Source of the DNA: Burkholderiaceae bacterium
GTDB taxonomy: Bacteria; Pseudomonadota; Gammaproteobacteria; Burkholderiales; Burkholderiaceae_C
NCBI GenBank assembly: GCA_019745555.1
Contig: JAIESX010000001.1
Coordinates: forward strand, 186,001 to 250,000
Length of the DNA: 64,000 nucleotides
Direction of reading: 5' to 3'
Translations under genes and position numbers: made by a program
The notes under the pieces: model-generated
The model's database searches: none
Told to the model about the DNA's origin: nothing
The model's input: the letters and a program-made list of their open reading frames with translations, nothing else
In this document: piece after piece, positions 33,452 to 42,931 of the stretch
How the letters are laid out: the number at the start of each line of letters is the position of its first letter
How positions within the stretch are numbered: the first letter of the stretch is position 1

Positions 33452-34156
33452 ATGACCATGAGAATCCTGCTGATCGAAGACGATCCCGTGCTGCGCGAGG
33501 TCATGCGACTGAGCCTGCGCGACGCCGGTCACCGCGTCGACGAAGCGGGTGATCTGGAACAGGCCGCCCACTACTGGCAGGTGCAGCCTTTTGACGCCGT
33601 GCTGCTGGACCTCAACCTGCCCCAGGCTGCTGCGCCCAACAGCCCGCTGGCCAACGGCCTGAGCCTGTTGCGCGAAGCGCGGGCACGCGGCGACCGTACA
33701 CCGGTGCTGGTGCTCACCGCGCGCAACCGGACCGAGGAACGAGTTGCCGGCCTGGACGCCGGTGCCGACGACTACCTGGGCAAACCCTTCGAGCTGGCCG
33801 AGGTCGAGGCACGGCTGCGTGCCCTGGTGCGGCGCAGCGCCGGCACCGATGACGTCTGCGAGGTCGGCGCGCTGCGGCTGGACCGCAAGACACGGCGGCT
33901 GACGCTGGGCGGCGAGCTGCTCGAGCTTCCGGCTCGCGAGTTCGAGGTGCTGTGGGAACTGATGACGCCGCCCGGGCGCGTGGTCAGCAAGCGGGCGCTG
34001 TCGGACAAGCTGTCGGATTTCGACGAGGCGCTGGGCGACAACGCGCTGGAGGCCTTCATCTCGCGCCTGCGCAAGAAGCTGGCGGGCAGTGGCGCCCAGA
34101 TCCGCACCCTGCGGGGCCTGGGTTATGCGCTCGAAGTCGCCGGGGACGCGTCTTGA
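33452..34156 (+). CDS. OmpR-family response regulator
   Basis: LLIEDD, LLDLNLP phosphoacceptor, VLTAR, ADDYLGKPF, winged-helix C-terminus. Confidence 0.95.
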   Translation: MTMRILLIEDDPVLREVMRLSLRDAGHRVDEAGDLEQAAHYWQVQPFDAVLLDLNLPQAAAPNSPLANGLSLLREARARGDRTPVLVLTARNRTEERVAGLDAGADDYLGKPFELAEVEARLRALVRRSAGTDDVCEVGALRLDRKTRRLTLGGELLELPAREFEVLWELMTPPGRVVSKRALSDKLSDFDEALGDNALEAFISRLRKKLAGSGAQIRTLRGLGYALEVAGDAS

Positions 34157-35559
34157 CCGACCTGCAGGTGCCGGGCCGGCCTTCGCTGCGCGCACGACTG
34201 GTGCGCCATGTGCTGCTGCCCCTGGCGCTGACCTGGCTGCTGGGCACCGTGGTCACCGTTGCGGTGGCCTACTACTTTGCACAGAAAGCCTTTGACCGTG
34301 CCCTGCTTGACGATGCCTACGCCCTGGCCTCGCGGGTACGGGCCCAGCCCCAGGGCCTGGCGCTGGAGCTCTCCAGCCGGGAGATGAGCACGGTTCTGTT
34401 CGACCAGAGCGAGAGCATCTACTTCGTCGTGCGCCGCGGCGACGGTACGATCCTGGCCGGCCATCCGGGCCTGCAGGCCCCGCTGCCGCGCAGCCCCGAC
34501 TACATCCGCTTCTCGGAGACGGTCTATGCAGGCCGTCCCTTGCGCTCCGTGGTGGTGGTCCAGGACGAGCCGGATGATTTCGTCGTCACCGTGGGCCAGA
34601 CCACGCGCAGCCGCAAGGCCCTGTTGCGCGATGTGCTGGTCTATTCGGTGGTGCCCCAGCTGCTGCTGCTGGGTTTGCTCGCGCTCTGGCTGCGTCGCAT
34701 CATCGGGCAGGAGCTGCAGCCCCTGAGTGACTTGCGGCACTCGGTCGAGCAGCGCGATGCACGCGACCTGCGGCCGCTGCCGGTCCCGCCCAGCTCGCGC
34801 GACATCGCGCAGCTGGGCGCCGCCATCAATGCACTGCTGGCGCGTCTGGACCACAGCCTGCAGGCCCAGCGCGAGTTCTCGGGCAATGTGGCCCACGAGC
34901 TGCGTACGCCGCTGGCCGGCATCCGTGCGCTGGCGGCCTACGGCTTGGCCCAGAGCGAACCGGCCGTCTGGCGTGAACAGCTGCAGCGCATTGGTGCCAG
35001 CGAAGCCCGTGCCAGCCGGCTGGTGGAGCAGCTGCTGGCCCTGGCCCTGGCGGACGAGGCGGACACCGGTGTGCGCAATGAGCCCGTGGCGCTGGACGAG
35101 CTGGTGCGCGAGACGGTGCTGCGCTACCTGCCACGTGCCGACGCCGCGGGTGTGGATCTGGGGGTGCAGGGTCTGGACCAGCCTGTCCAAGTGATCGGCA
35201 ATGCCGCACTGATCGAAGGCCTGCTCGGCAATCTCCTCGACAACGCGCTACGCCACGCCTGTCCCGCGACGGGTCAGGCCGCTGCGGTGACCGTGGAGCT
35301 GGCCCGCGAGCCCGCTGGCGTGCGCCTGTCCGTCGTCGACAACGGCCCGGGCCTGGATGAGCAGGAGCGCCGCCATCTCCTGCAGCGCGGTGTGCGCGGC
35401 CTGCACGCGCAGCGCCTGGGCGAGGGCGCCGGCCTGGGGCTGGCCATCGTGGGCAAGTTCGCCGAGGTCATGGGGGCGACGTTCGAGCTGGGCGATGCGC
35501 CCGGCGGCCAGGGTCTGCGCGCCAGCGTGCTGCTGCGTCCCGCGGCCCCGGGCGCCTGA
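34153..35559 (+). CDS. Sensor histidine kinase
   Basis: Two TM segments, NVAHELRTPLAGIRALA H-box, N and G boxes; TTG start overlapping the regulator stop. Confidence 0.93.
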   Translation: MTDLQVPGRPSLRARLVRHVLLPLALTWLLGTVVTVAVAYYFAQKAFDRALLDDAYALASRVRAQPQGLALELSSREMSTVLFDQSESIYFVVRRGDGTILAGHPGLQAPLPRSPDYIRFSETVYAGRPLRSVVVVQDEPDDFVVTVGQTTRSRKALLRDVLVYSVVPQLLLLGLLALWLRRIIGQELQPLSDLRHSVEQRDARDLRPLPVPPSSRDIAQLGAAINALLARLDHSLQAQREFSGNVAHELRTPLAGIRALAAYGLAQSEPAVWREQLQRIGASEARASRLVEQLLALALADEADTGVRNEPVALDELVRETVLRYLPRADAAGVDLGVQGLDQPVQVIGNAALIEGLLGNLLDNALRHACPATGQAAAVTVELAREPAGVRLSVVDNGPGLDEQERRHLLQRGVRGLHAQRLGEGAGLGLAIVGKFAEVMGATFELGDAPGGQGLRASVLLRPAAPGA

Positions 35560-35574
35560 CCTGCGTGGCGGGCG

Positions 35575-36303
35575 TCAGAAGCGCGTGCCGCCGGCCAGGC
35601 GCCACATGTCCTGCGTCGTGAAGTTGACCTTGGGGTCGTAACTCAGGCGCACAAACCAGCGCGGCCAGTCGTAGGCCACCGAAAGACCGGTGCGCGAGAT
35701 CGGTTCGCCCTCGACCAGGCCGCGCTTGTGCAGCAGATCCACCGTGAGGCGGTGGGCCTCGGCCAGCGGTGTGCGCCAGACCAGATGCAGGTGCTGCTGG
35801 TCCGGGTTCTCGCGGTTGTCACGCACATACACCAGGCCCAGCGCGGCGCCTTCGGTCCAGCGGTAGCCGCCGCTGAGGCTCCAGGCGTCGTTGGGGTCGA
35901 AGTTGAGGTTCACCGTCGGGCGCAGATTGGTGCGGCCCAGGCCGGCGCCGGCGTACCAGCGCGTACCCGTCTCGACACTGACGCTGCCGTTCCAGGCGCC
36001 CCCGGTGGCAACCTGCGCCGAAGGCAATACCCGCAAGGCGCCCAGGCTGAAGCTGCGGTCCCAACCCAGCCGGTCTTGCGTGAGCTGTTCGGCCGAGGCA
36101 GCGTAGTGCCCGTACCAGACATTGCCCAAGTCCGAGCTGTGGCGCAGGTTGACGTCGGTCGAGAAGCTGGAGGGCTGGCCTTCGGCGCTGGATTGGAAGC
36201 GTCCCAGGGTCAGCTTGAAGGGCGAAGGCGCATCCTGTGCCAGCGCAGGCGCCGGCCCCAGGACCAGCAGCAGGAACAGTCGGACGCTGAAGTGAAGTCG
36301 CAA
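35575..36303 (-). CDS. Predicted outer-membrane beta-barrel protein
   Basis: Signal peptide, alternating amphipathic strands, C-terminal GGTRF; TTG start preceded by AGGAAG. Confidence 0.7.
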   Translation of the reverse strand: MRLHFSVRLFLLLVLGPAPALAQDAPSPFKLTLGRFQSSAEGQPSSFSTDVNLRHSSDLGNVWYGHYAASAEQLTQDRLGWDRSFSLGALRVLPSAQVATGGAWNGSVSVETGTRWYAGAGLGRTNLRPTVNLNFDPNDAWSLSGGYRWTEGAALGLVYVRDNRENPDQQHLHLVWRTPLAEAHRLTVDLLHKRGLVEGEPISRTGLSVAYDWPRWFVRLSYDPKVNFTTQDMWRLAGGTRF

Positions 36304-36326
36304 AAAAGGCTTCCTAGAATGGCCGC

Positions 36327-37025
36327 ATGAAGTTTGCCATCATGCTCGGTCTTTTTTGCGTGCTGCCGGCCTGGGCGGCGCGCCCGTTCGTGACCGACGA
36401 TGCCCGTCTGACAACGGCCGGCAGCTGTCAGGTCGAGAGTTGGACGCGCTCGTACGAGCACCGTCAGGAGGTCTGGGCCCTGCCGGCCTGCAACCCGGGC
36501 GGAAATCTGGAGATCACGGCTGGCGCCGGACGTGCGCGTGAGGACGGTGCGCCGGCCAGCACGGACTATGTGCTGCAGCTCAAGACCTTGTTCAAGCCGC
36601 TGGAAAGCGATGGCTGGGGCTGGGGTCTGGCCCTGGGGCGCATGCAGCATCCTGGCAGCGAGCCGGGGCCCAACCAGTTCGGCAACACCTATGCCTACCT
36701 GCCGTTCTCTGCCGCCTTCGGTCGTGACCGCTATATCGTGCATGCCAATCTGGGCTGGCTGCGTGACCGCGCCAGTCGCCAGGACCGCGCCACCTGGGGC
36801 CTGGGTCTGGAGTACTACCCGGCGCCGCGCGTGGCCCTGATTGCTGAATCCTTTGGCGACGACCAGGCCCAGCCCTACTGGCAGACCGGCCTGCGCTACA
36901 GCATCGTGCCCGAGCTGCTGCAGGTGGACACGACCGTCGGCGCGCAGCATGATGGGAGGCGGGGCGGTCGCTGGTTGTCCTTGGGCCTGCGCTGGACCCC
37001 GGCACGTCTCTTTTCCCGGCCCTGA
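36327..37025 (+). CDS. Hypothetical exported protein, probable outer-membrane barrel
   Basis: Signal peptide MKFAIMLGLFCVLPAWA, aromatic-rich strands. Confidence 0.7.
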   Translation: MKFAIMLGLFCVLPAWAARPFVTDDARLTTAGSCQVESWTRSYEHRQEVWALPACNPGGNLEITAGAGRAREDGAPASTDYVLQLKTLFKPLESDGWGWGLALGRMQHPGSEPGPNQFGNTYAYLPFSAAFGRDRYIVHANLGWLRDRASRQDRATWGLGLEYYPAPRVALIAESFGDDQAQPYWQTGLRYSIVPELLQVDTTVGAQHDGRRGGRWLSLGLRWTPARLFSRP

Positions 37026-37042
37026 TACTGGAGGAGTCCGAC

Positions 37043-37453
37043 ATGACACACAAGGCCCTGGTCCTGTATGCGCTGCTGCTGAGTCCGATGTTCGCACTCG
37101 CGCAGTCGGCGCCTGCCCTCAAGTCCGGCGAGCAGGTCTACCGCGAGACCTGCATGGTCTGCCACGGGCCGGGCCTGGCCGGTGCGCCGCGCGTGGGTGA
37201 CCGGCGGACCTGGGGCAAGCTCGGCGCCGAGGGGCAGGCCGTGGTGACGGCGCACGGCTGGGTCGGCGTGCGTGCGATGCCGCCCAAGGGCGGGCGCAAC
37301 GATCTCAGCCTGGAGGAGTTTGCGCGTGCCGTGGCCTGGATGGCGCGCGAGTCCGGTGGCACCTGGCAGGACCCGGATGCGCGCTTGCTGGAGCGCATCC
37401 GCGTCGAGGAAGGCAAACGCATCGAGCAGCTGCGCAAGGCAGGCAAGGGGTGA
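37043..37453 (+). CDS. Class I cytochrome c-like protein
   Basis: Signal peptide, CMVCH haem motif, later methionine (GVRAMPPKGG). Confidence 0.9.
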   Translation: MTHKALVLYALLLSPMFALAQSAPALKSGEQVYRETCMVCHGPGLAGAPRVGDRRTWGKLGAEGQAVVTAHGWVGVRAMPPKGGRNDLSLEEFARAVAWMARESGGTWQDPDARLLERIRVEEGKRIEQLRKAGKG

Positions 37454-38769
37454 GCAGCGTGCGTTGGCGGCGCTGGCTGTTGATCGCGGGCTCGCTGCTA
37501 CTGTTGTTGCTGGCCGCAGCCGTGCTTGCGCTGCAGCGCTGGATCTCGACGGACGAGTTCCGTCATCGTGTCGAGCGCGAGGCCACGGCGGCGCTCGGCG
37601 TGCCGTTGCGCCTGGAGCGTGTGGGGCTGGCCTTCTGGCCGCTGCCGGCGGTGGTGCTTGAAGGTGTGCAGGTGCGCACGCGTCAGCCGCTCAAGGCCGA
37701 GCGCATCGAGCTGCGACCAGCCTGGGGGTCCCTCATGTTCGGTCGGATGGGGCTGTCCACGCTGGTGGTGCGCCAGGCCATGCTCTCGCAACAGGGCATC
37801 GATGCCCTGCTGCTGTCGCTGCAGCGCGTGCGCCAGCGCGAGCAGGCGCAGCCGGACGGCGACGGTTTGCACCTGCTGCCCCGGCGCACCGTGCTGGAGG
37901 AACTGAGCTGGGTCGACAGCAAGGGGCAGGCGGTGGTGATCACGGCCGAGGCCCGGCTGGACAGCCTGGCGCTGCCGGAGCAGGTGGATGTGCTGGTCGT
38001 GCAGGGCAGGCTGCAGGGTACGCAGCTGGTCCTGCGTCGTGGCACGGGGCTGGACTGGGATCTGCTGCTGCAGGTGGCGGGGGGCACGGTGCGGGGCCGG
38101 ATCGAGTTGCAGCCCGCAGCCCAGCCCGGCGGGGAGTTTGCGCTGCGTGGCCAGCTGCAGACCCGTGAAGTCGAGGTGTCCCGGCTCACCGCGCCGGCGC
38201 CGACGGAGGCGGCGCGGGCAGCCCAGCTGCTGAGCGGTCGGCTGGAGGCCGGCACCACGCTGAGCGCGCGTGCGCGTCAGCCCTCGGCCCTGCTCGATGC
38301 CCTGCAGACCGAGTCGAAGTTCACGGTGCGCCAGGGCGTGCTCAACGGCATCGACCTGATCAAGGCCGTGCAGACGGCCGGTGTGAGCCGCGGCGGCAAG
38401 ACCTCGCTGGACGCGCTCTCGGGCCAGGTGCGCACACGTGGCAAGGCGGTGGAGCTGCAGAACCTCGCCGCGAGTTCGGGTGCGCTCAGCGCCACGGGCC
38501 AGGTCAGCATCTCGCCAGCCCGTGAGCTCGCCGGGCGCGTCTCGGTGGAACTCGGCGGTGCGGTGGGCGTGCCCCTGGCCGTGGGCGGCACCCTGGATCA
38601 GCCCGAGGTCAATCTCACCACCGGCGCGCGCATCGGCGCCGCGCTGGGCACCCTGCTCATGCCCGGTGTGGGCACGGGCGCCGGCGCTTCGGTGGGTGGC
38701 AAGCTCGGCGAGCTCTTCAGCAGGCCGCCGGCGCGCGAGGCAAAGCCTGACGCTTCCCAGTCTCCCTAG
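37450..38769 (+). CDS. AsmA-family-like protein
   Basis: N-terminal TM, GIDLIKAVQTAGVS and glycine-rich C-terminus; GTG start. Confidence 0.7.
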   Translation: MSSVRWRRWLLIAGSLLLLLLAAAVLALQRWISTDEFRHRVEREATAALGVPLRLERVGLAFWPLPAVVLEGVQVRTRQPLKAERIELRPAWGSLMFGRMGLSTLVVRQAMLSQQGIDALLLSLQRVRQREQAQPDGDGLHLLPRRTVLEELSWVDSKGQAVVITAEARLDSLALPEQVDVLVVQGRLQGTQLVLRRGTGLDWDLLLQVAGGTVRGRIELQPAAQPGGEFALRGQLQTREVEVSRLTAPAPTEAARAAQLLSGRLEAGTTLSARARQPSALLDALQTESKFTVRQGVLNGIDLIKAVQTAGVSRGGKTSLDALSGQVRTRGKAVELQNLAASSGALSATGQVSISPARELAGRVSVELGGAVGVPLAVGGTLDQPEVNLTTGARIGAALGTLLMPGVGTGAGASVGGKLGELFSRPPAREAKPDASQSP

Positions 38770-39521
38770 GTCCGGTACGAAGGGTCCAGCTTGTCGAGCT
38801 TGCGCAGCAGCGCCGGCCAGGCCAGGTTGGAACCCTGGCCCACGGTGACTTTCTTCATCGCGCCGGCGACGCCCTTCAGGATGTCGGGGTTCACCTGGAT
38901 CAGCTCGCCGCCGGCCTGCGCGTCGATCTGGATGCGGCAGGTGTTCTCGAAGATGTACATGTTGAGGAAGGCGTCGGGCACGGTGCGGCCCACGGTCAGC
39001 AGGCCGTGGTTGCGCAGCATCAGATAGTTGGCCGTGCCCAGATCGGCCTGCAGGCGCGGCTTCTCATCATCGCGCAGGGCCACGCCCTCGTAGTCGTGGT
39101 AGGCCAGCGAGCCCAGCACGAAGGTGGACTGCTGGCTGATGGGCAGCACGCCGCATTTCTGCGCGCTCACCGCCACGCCCGCGCGTGAATGCGTGTGCAG
39201 TACGCAGCCGGCGTCCTCGCGCACGGCGTGGATGGCGCTGTGGATCACGAAGCCCGCGGGGTTGACGGGGAAGGGCGAGTCGACCAGCTTGTTGCAGTCC
39301 TGGTCGACCTTGACCAGGCTGGAGGCCGTGATCTCGTCGAACATCAGGCCGTAGGGATTGATCAGGAAGTGGTGCTCGGGCCCGGGCAGGCGTGCGCTGA
39401 TGTGGGTGAAGACCAGGTCGCTCCAGCCGTAGTGGGCCACGAGGCGGTAGGCGGCGGCGAGCTCGCAGCGCAGCTGCCATTCCTCGGCGCTGACGACTTC
39501 TTTCATGGAAGGGATGTGCAT
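38766..39521 (-). CDS. Class II aldolase/adducin family protein
   Basis: HTHSRAGVAVSAQKCGVLPISQQS, MLRNHGLLTVGRT motifs. Confidence 0.92.
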   Translation of the reverse strand: MHIPSMKEVVSAEEWQLRCELAAAYRLVAHYGWSDLVFTHISARLPGPEHHFLINPYGLMFDEITASSLVKVDQDCNKLVDSPFPVNPAGFVIHSAIHAVREDAGCVLHTHSRAGVAVSAQKCGVLPISQQSTFVLGSLAYHDYEGVALRDDEKPRLQADLGTANYLMLRNHGLLTVGRTVPDAFLNMYIFENTCRIQIDAQAGGELIQVNPDILKGVAGAMKKVTVGQGSNLAWPALLRKLDKLDPSYRT

Positions 39522-39585
39522 GGCGTGTCTCCTGGTCGAGAGGCCGACTGTCCAACGGGCAGGTGGCCCGGTCAATCCCCGGCGG

Positions 39586-40539
39586 TCACGCCGGCGACGT
39601 GGCGCGGAATTCGCTGGGGCTCATGCCGGTGTGCTCACGGAACACGCGGCTGAAGTGCGAGAGGTTGTTGAAGCCCCACGACAGGGCGATGTCGGTGATG
39701 GGGCGGGTCTGTGCCATCGGGTGCTGCAGCTCGCGGATGCAGGCTTCGATGCGCAACGCCTGGATGTAGCTGGCCAGGGTCTGGGACTCGTCGCTGAAGG
39801 CGTTGTAGAGGTGGCGCTTGCTGCAGTTGAGCGCGACGGCGATGCGATCCACCGTGAGCGCGGGGTCGCGCAGGTGCAGGGCGACGTAGCCGCGGATGCG
39901 GTCCTTGAGCGCTTCCTTTTGCGTGAGCTGCGTCTCCTGGCCCGAAAGTTCGATCAGCGACAGGCGCACCAGCTGGGCGATCAGCTCGCCCGCGCCGCGC
40001 GCAGCGTCCGCACTCATGTGCGGCAGTTCCTGGAAGGTGCTGCGCATGGTGGACAGGGCCACGCGCGCAATGCCGCTGGCGCCGCCGACGGTGCGGGCCG
40101 TCAGGTTCTCCAGCCGCAGCCCGCGCTCGAGCATCTGCGCCTTGGGCAGCATGACGATCAGGTGCTCCACGCGGTCCGGGTTGGCCACCGAGTAGCTGCC
40201 CGTGGTGTCGTAGAGGGTCCAGGCACCGGGCGTGACCCAGGCCTGGCGGCCCATCTGCTCCACACCGGCGCGGCCCACGTTGGGCGCGACGATCTTGAGG
40301 TAGCCCTCCTCGCTGGCGCGCACCATGTCCTCGGTGCGCGTCACATGATGGCGGTTGGCTGCGAGCCGGGTCAGGATGATGTCGCCGGCCCGCATGCTCG
40401 CCATGTGGCCGTCGAAGGTGGTGTCACCGTAGAGATCGCACTCCAGGCCGCCGAACTGCTTCCAGACCCAGTCACGCCAGACCGGCGCGCGTTCGGCCGG
40501 GGCGTAGTCGTCGGTGCTGACGGCGGTGACGTGCGTCAT
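39586..40539 (-). CDS. AraC-family regulator, FeaR-like
   Basis: C-terminal HTH (DIALSWGFNNLSHFSRVFREHTGMSPSEFR) with AraC-binding-like N-domain. Confidence 0.88.
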   Translation of the reverse strand: MTHVTAVSTDDYAPAERAPVWRDWVWKQFGGLECDLYGDTTFDGHMASMRAGDIILTRLAANRHHVTRTEDMVRASEEGYLKIVAPNVGRAGVEQMGRQAWVTPGAWTLYDTTGSYSVANPDRVEHLIVMLPKAQMLERGLRLENLTARTVGGASGIARVALSTMRSTFQELPHMSADAARGAGELIAQLVRLSLIELSGQETQLTQKEALKDRIRGYVALHLRDPALTVDRIAVALNCSKRHLYNAFSDESQTLASYIQALRIEACIRELQHPMAQTRPITDIALSWGFNNLSHFSRVFREHTGMSPSEFRATSPA

Positions 40540-40756
40540 GGGGCGCCCCAACGAAGGTGTGTGGATACGGTGGCGGGCATGGAGACCCGATTATCCGGGA
40601 TCGGCCCGCTGGGACAAACCCGCGCCCCCGGGTTAACCCTAGTGCCCATGCGTGATCGGTCAACTACTTTGTGCACGTTCAGCAAAGCCCCCACGCGGGG
40701 GCGACCCTAGCATTGCTGGGCTTCATTACCGAGCAAACACTTCCATTGGAGACACC

Positions 40757-41956
40757 ATGGTTCAACAAACGAAACGTACCCTGCTCAAAGGCACGGCTGC
40801 TGCCGTCGGCGCTGCCACCTTTGCTCCGCACCTGCTGGCCAACCAGGCCCCGGTGCGCATCGGCTATGCCATCGCCCGCACCGGCCCCTGGACCGGTGGC
40901 GCGCAGGTGAGCCAGGAGCCCAACTACCTGCTCTGGGCCGAGCAGCAGAACGCGGCCGGTGGTCTGGACGTCAAGGGCGTCAAGCGCCCGATCGAGCTGA
41001 TCAGCTCCGACGACCGCAGCGACATCGAGACCTGCGTGCGCTCCTACGAAAAGCTCATGGGTTCGGACAAGGTCGACCTGGTGCTGCCGCCCTGGGGCTC
41101 CAACGCCAACTTCGCGGTGGCACCGCTGGCCAACCGCTACCAGTATCCCTTCCTCGCTCCCACGGCCCTGTCGCGGCGCCTGGCAGAGATGAAGCTGCCC
41201 TATTTCTTCCTGCTGCTGCAGCAGCCCAAGCCCATGTGCGAGGCCCTGGTCGACATGCTCAAGGCCAATGGCTGCAAGACCGTGGCCGTGATCTATGTGG
41301 ACGACCTCTTCGGCCTGGAGAACTATGCCGCCCTCAAGGTGGCCCTGTCCGGCACGGGCATCCAGATGGTGGAAGACAAGAGCTACCCGGGTGGTGTCAA
41401 GGACCTCTCGCCCGTGCTGCGCTCCATCAAGGACAAGAACCCCGACGCCTTCATCGGCTTCACCTACCCGCCGGACACCATCCTGGCCAGCCGCCAGGCC
41501 AAGGAAATCGGCTTTAACCCCAAGTTCTTCTACGCTTCGGTGGGCACGGCCTTCCAGCTCTACCGCAACGTCATGACGCCTGCCGGCGCCGAAGGCGTGC
41601 TGGGCATGGGTTCCTGGAACGGCAAGTCCAGCCCCGCCGCCAAGGCCTACTTCGATGCGCACACCAAGAAATTTGGCGGCAAGGAGCCCGATCGCTGGGC
41701 CAGCGGCGCCTGCTGGGCCGGCCTGGAAATCCTGACCAACGCCGTCAAGGCGCAAGGTCTGGACCGCAAGGCCATCCGCGACTACGTGGCCAACACGACC
41801 CACAAGACCATTCTGGGCGACATCAAGTTCTCCGGCAGCGAGAACGTGGGCACGCCGGGCACGGTGGGCCAGTGGCAGAACGGTGAGTTCGAAGTGGTGT
41901 GGCCGCCCAAGCTGGCGACCGCCAAGCTGAACGCGAACAAGCCGGCGTGGAAGTAA
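40757..41956 (+). CDS. Branched-chain amino acid/amide-type ABC transporter substrate-binding protein
   Basis: Tat/Sec-type signal and Peripla_BP_6-like fold (IELISSDDRSDIETCVRSYEKLM); first gene of a liv-type operon. Confidence 0.9.
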   Translation: MVQQTKRTLLKGTAAAVGAATFAPHLLANQAPVRIGYAIARTGPWTGGAQVSQEPNYLLWAEQQNAAGGLDVKGVKRPIELISSDDRSDIETCVRSYEKLMGSDKVDLVLPPWGSNANFAVAPLANRYQYPFLAPTALSRRLAEMKLPYFFLLLQQPKPMCEALVDMLKANGCKTVAVIYVDDLFGLENYAALKVALSGTGIQMVEDKSYPGGVKDLSPVLRSIKDKNPDAFIGFTYPPDTILASRQAKEIGFNPKFFYASVGTAFQLYRNVMTPAGAEGVLGMGSWNGKSSPAAKAYFDAHTKKFGGKEPDRWASGACWAGLEILTNAVKAQGLDRKAIRDYVANTTHKTILGDIKFSGSENVGTPGTVGQWQNGEFEVVWPPKLATAKLNANKPAWK

Positions 41957-42040
41957 ACCCCTGACGGGTCACCCGGCCCGTCGTTCGTCCCTCTTTTCCG
42001 CCCGCCTCTGCATCCCGGGGGCGGGCGGAACGCTCTCAAT

Positions 42041-42931
42041 ATGTCACTCACTGCCTGGCTCGAACTGATAGCGTCCGGTCTGATCACCGGCGGCATCTAT
42101 GCGCTGGTTGCCCTGGGGTTGAACCTCCAGTACGGCCTGATGCGCATCCTCAACATCGCCCACGGCGAGTTCCTCATGGTCGGGGCCTACCTGACCTGGC
42201 TGGTCCAGACGCAGTTCGGCTTCTCGCCCCTGCTCATGGTGCCCGTCGCCTTCCTCGTGCTGATGCTGCTCGGCGTCATCGTGCACTTCCTCTGCTTCCG
42301 CCGCCTCACGGCCACCTCGCCCAACCTCGACGTCTTCGAGGCGCGTGGCCTCATGGTCGCCTTCGGCCTGATGTTCCTGGTGCAGAACTTCGTGTCCTGG
42401 ATGTGGGGCGGTGACCTGCGCGGCTACGACTACCTGACCGAACCCGTGAAGTTCGGCGAGGTGCAGTTCGCCGCCAACAAGCTGCTGGTCTTCTTCCTGG
42501 CCCTGGTGTTCGCGGGCGCGCTCATCGTGCTGATGCGCCAGACCCTGCTGGGCAAGGGCGTGCGCGCGCTCATGCAGTCGTCCATCGGCGCGCAGCTCAT
42601 GGGCATCGACACCAAGCGCCTGCACCCGCTGATGTTCGGCATCGGCCTGGGTCTCTCGGGCATTGCCGGCGCGCTCTTGTCCATGGCCTACACCATCACC
42701 CCTTATATGGGCCAGCCCTACACCGTGACGGCGCTGATCGTCATCACGCTCGGCGGCTTCGGCAGCATGGGGGGGGCGCTGATCGGCGGCCTCTTCCTCG
42801 GCGTGATCGAGGCCCTGGGCATGCATTTCACCAATCCCTCGCTCAAGGCCCTGCTGTCCTACGCGGTGTTCATCGCCGTGCTGCTGCTGCGCCCCGAAGG
42901 CCTGTTCACCCGCAAGAGCCGTAAAGCATGA
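42041..42931 (+). CDS. livH: LivH-type ABC permease
   Basis: ALGLNLQYGLMRILNIAHGEFLMVGAY motif. Confidence 0.92.
   Translation: MSLTAWLELIASGLITGGIYALVALGLNLQYGLMRILNIAHGEFLMVGAYLTWLVQTQFGFSPLLMVPVAFLVLMLLGVIVHFLCFRRLTATSPNLDVFEARGLMVAFGLMFLVQNFVSWMWGGDLRGYDYLTEPVKFGEVQFAANKLLVFFLALVFAGALIVLMRQTLLGKGVRALMQSSIGAQLMGIDTKRLHPLMFGIGLGLSGIAGALLSMAYTITPYMGQPYTVTALIVITLGGFGSMGGALIGGLFLGVIEALGMHFTNPSLKALLSYAVFIAVLLLRPEGLFTRKSRKA

Noticed and set aside
42050-42075. GAACTGATAGC as another copy of the extragenic motif
   Set aside because: Lies inside the livH coding start and lacks the GCTAnnAAAA half.
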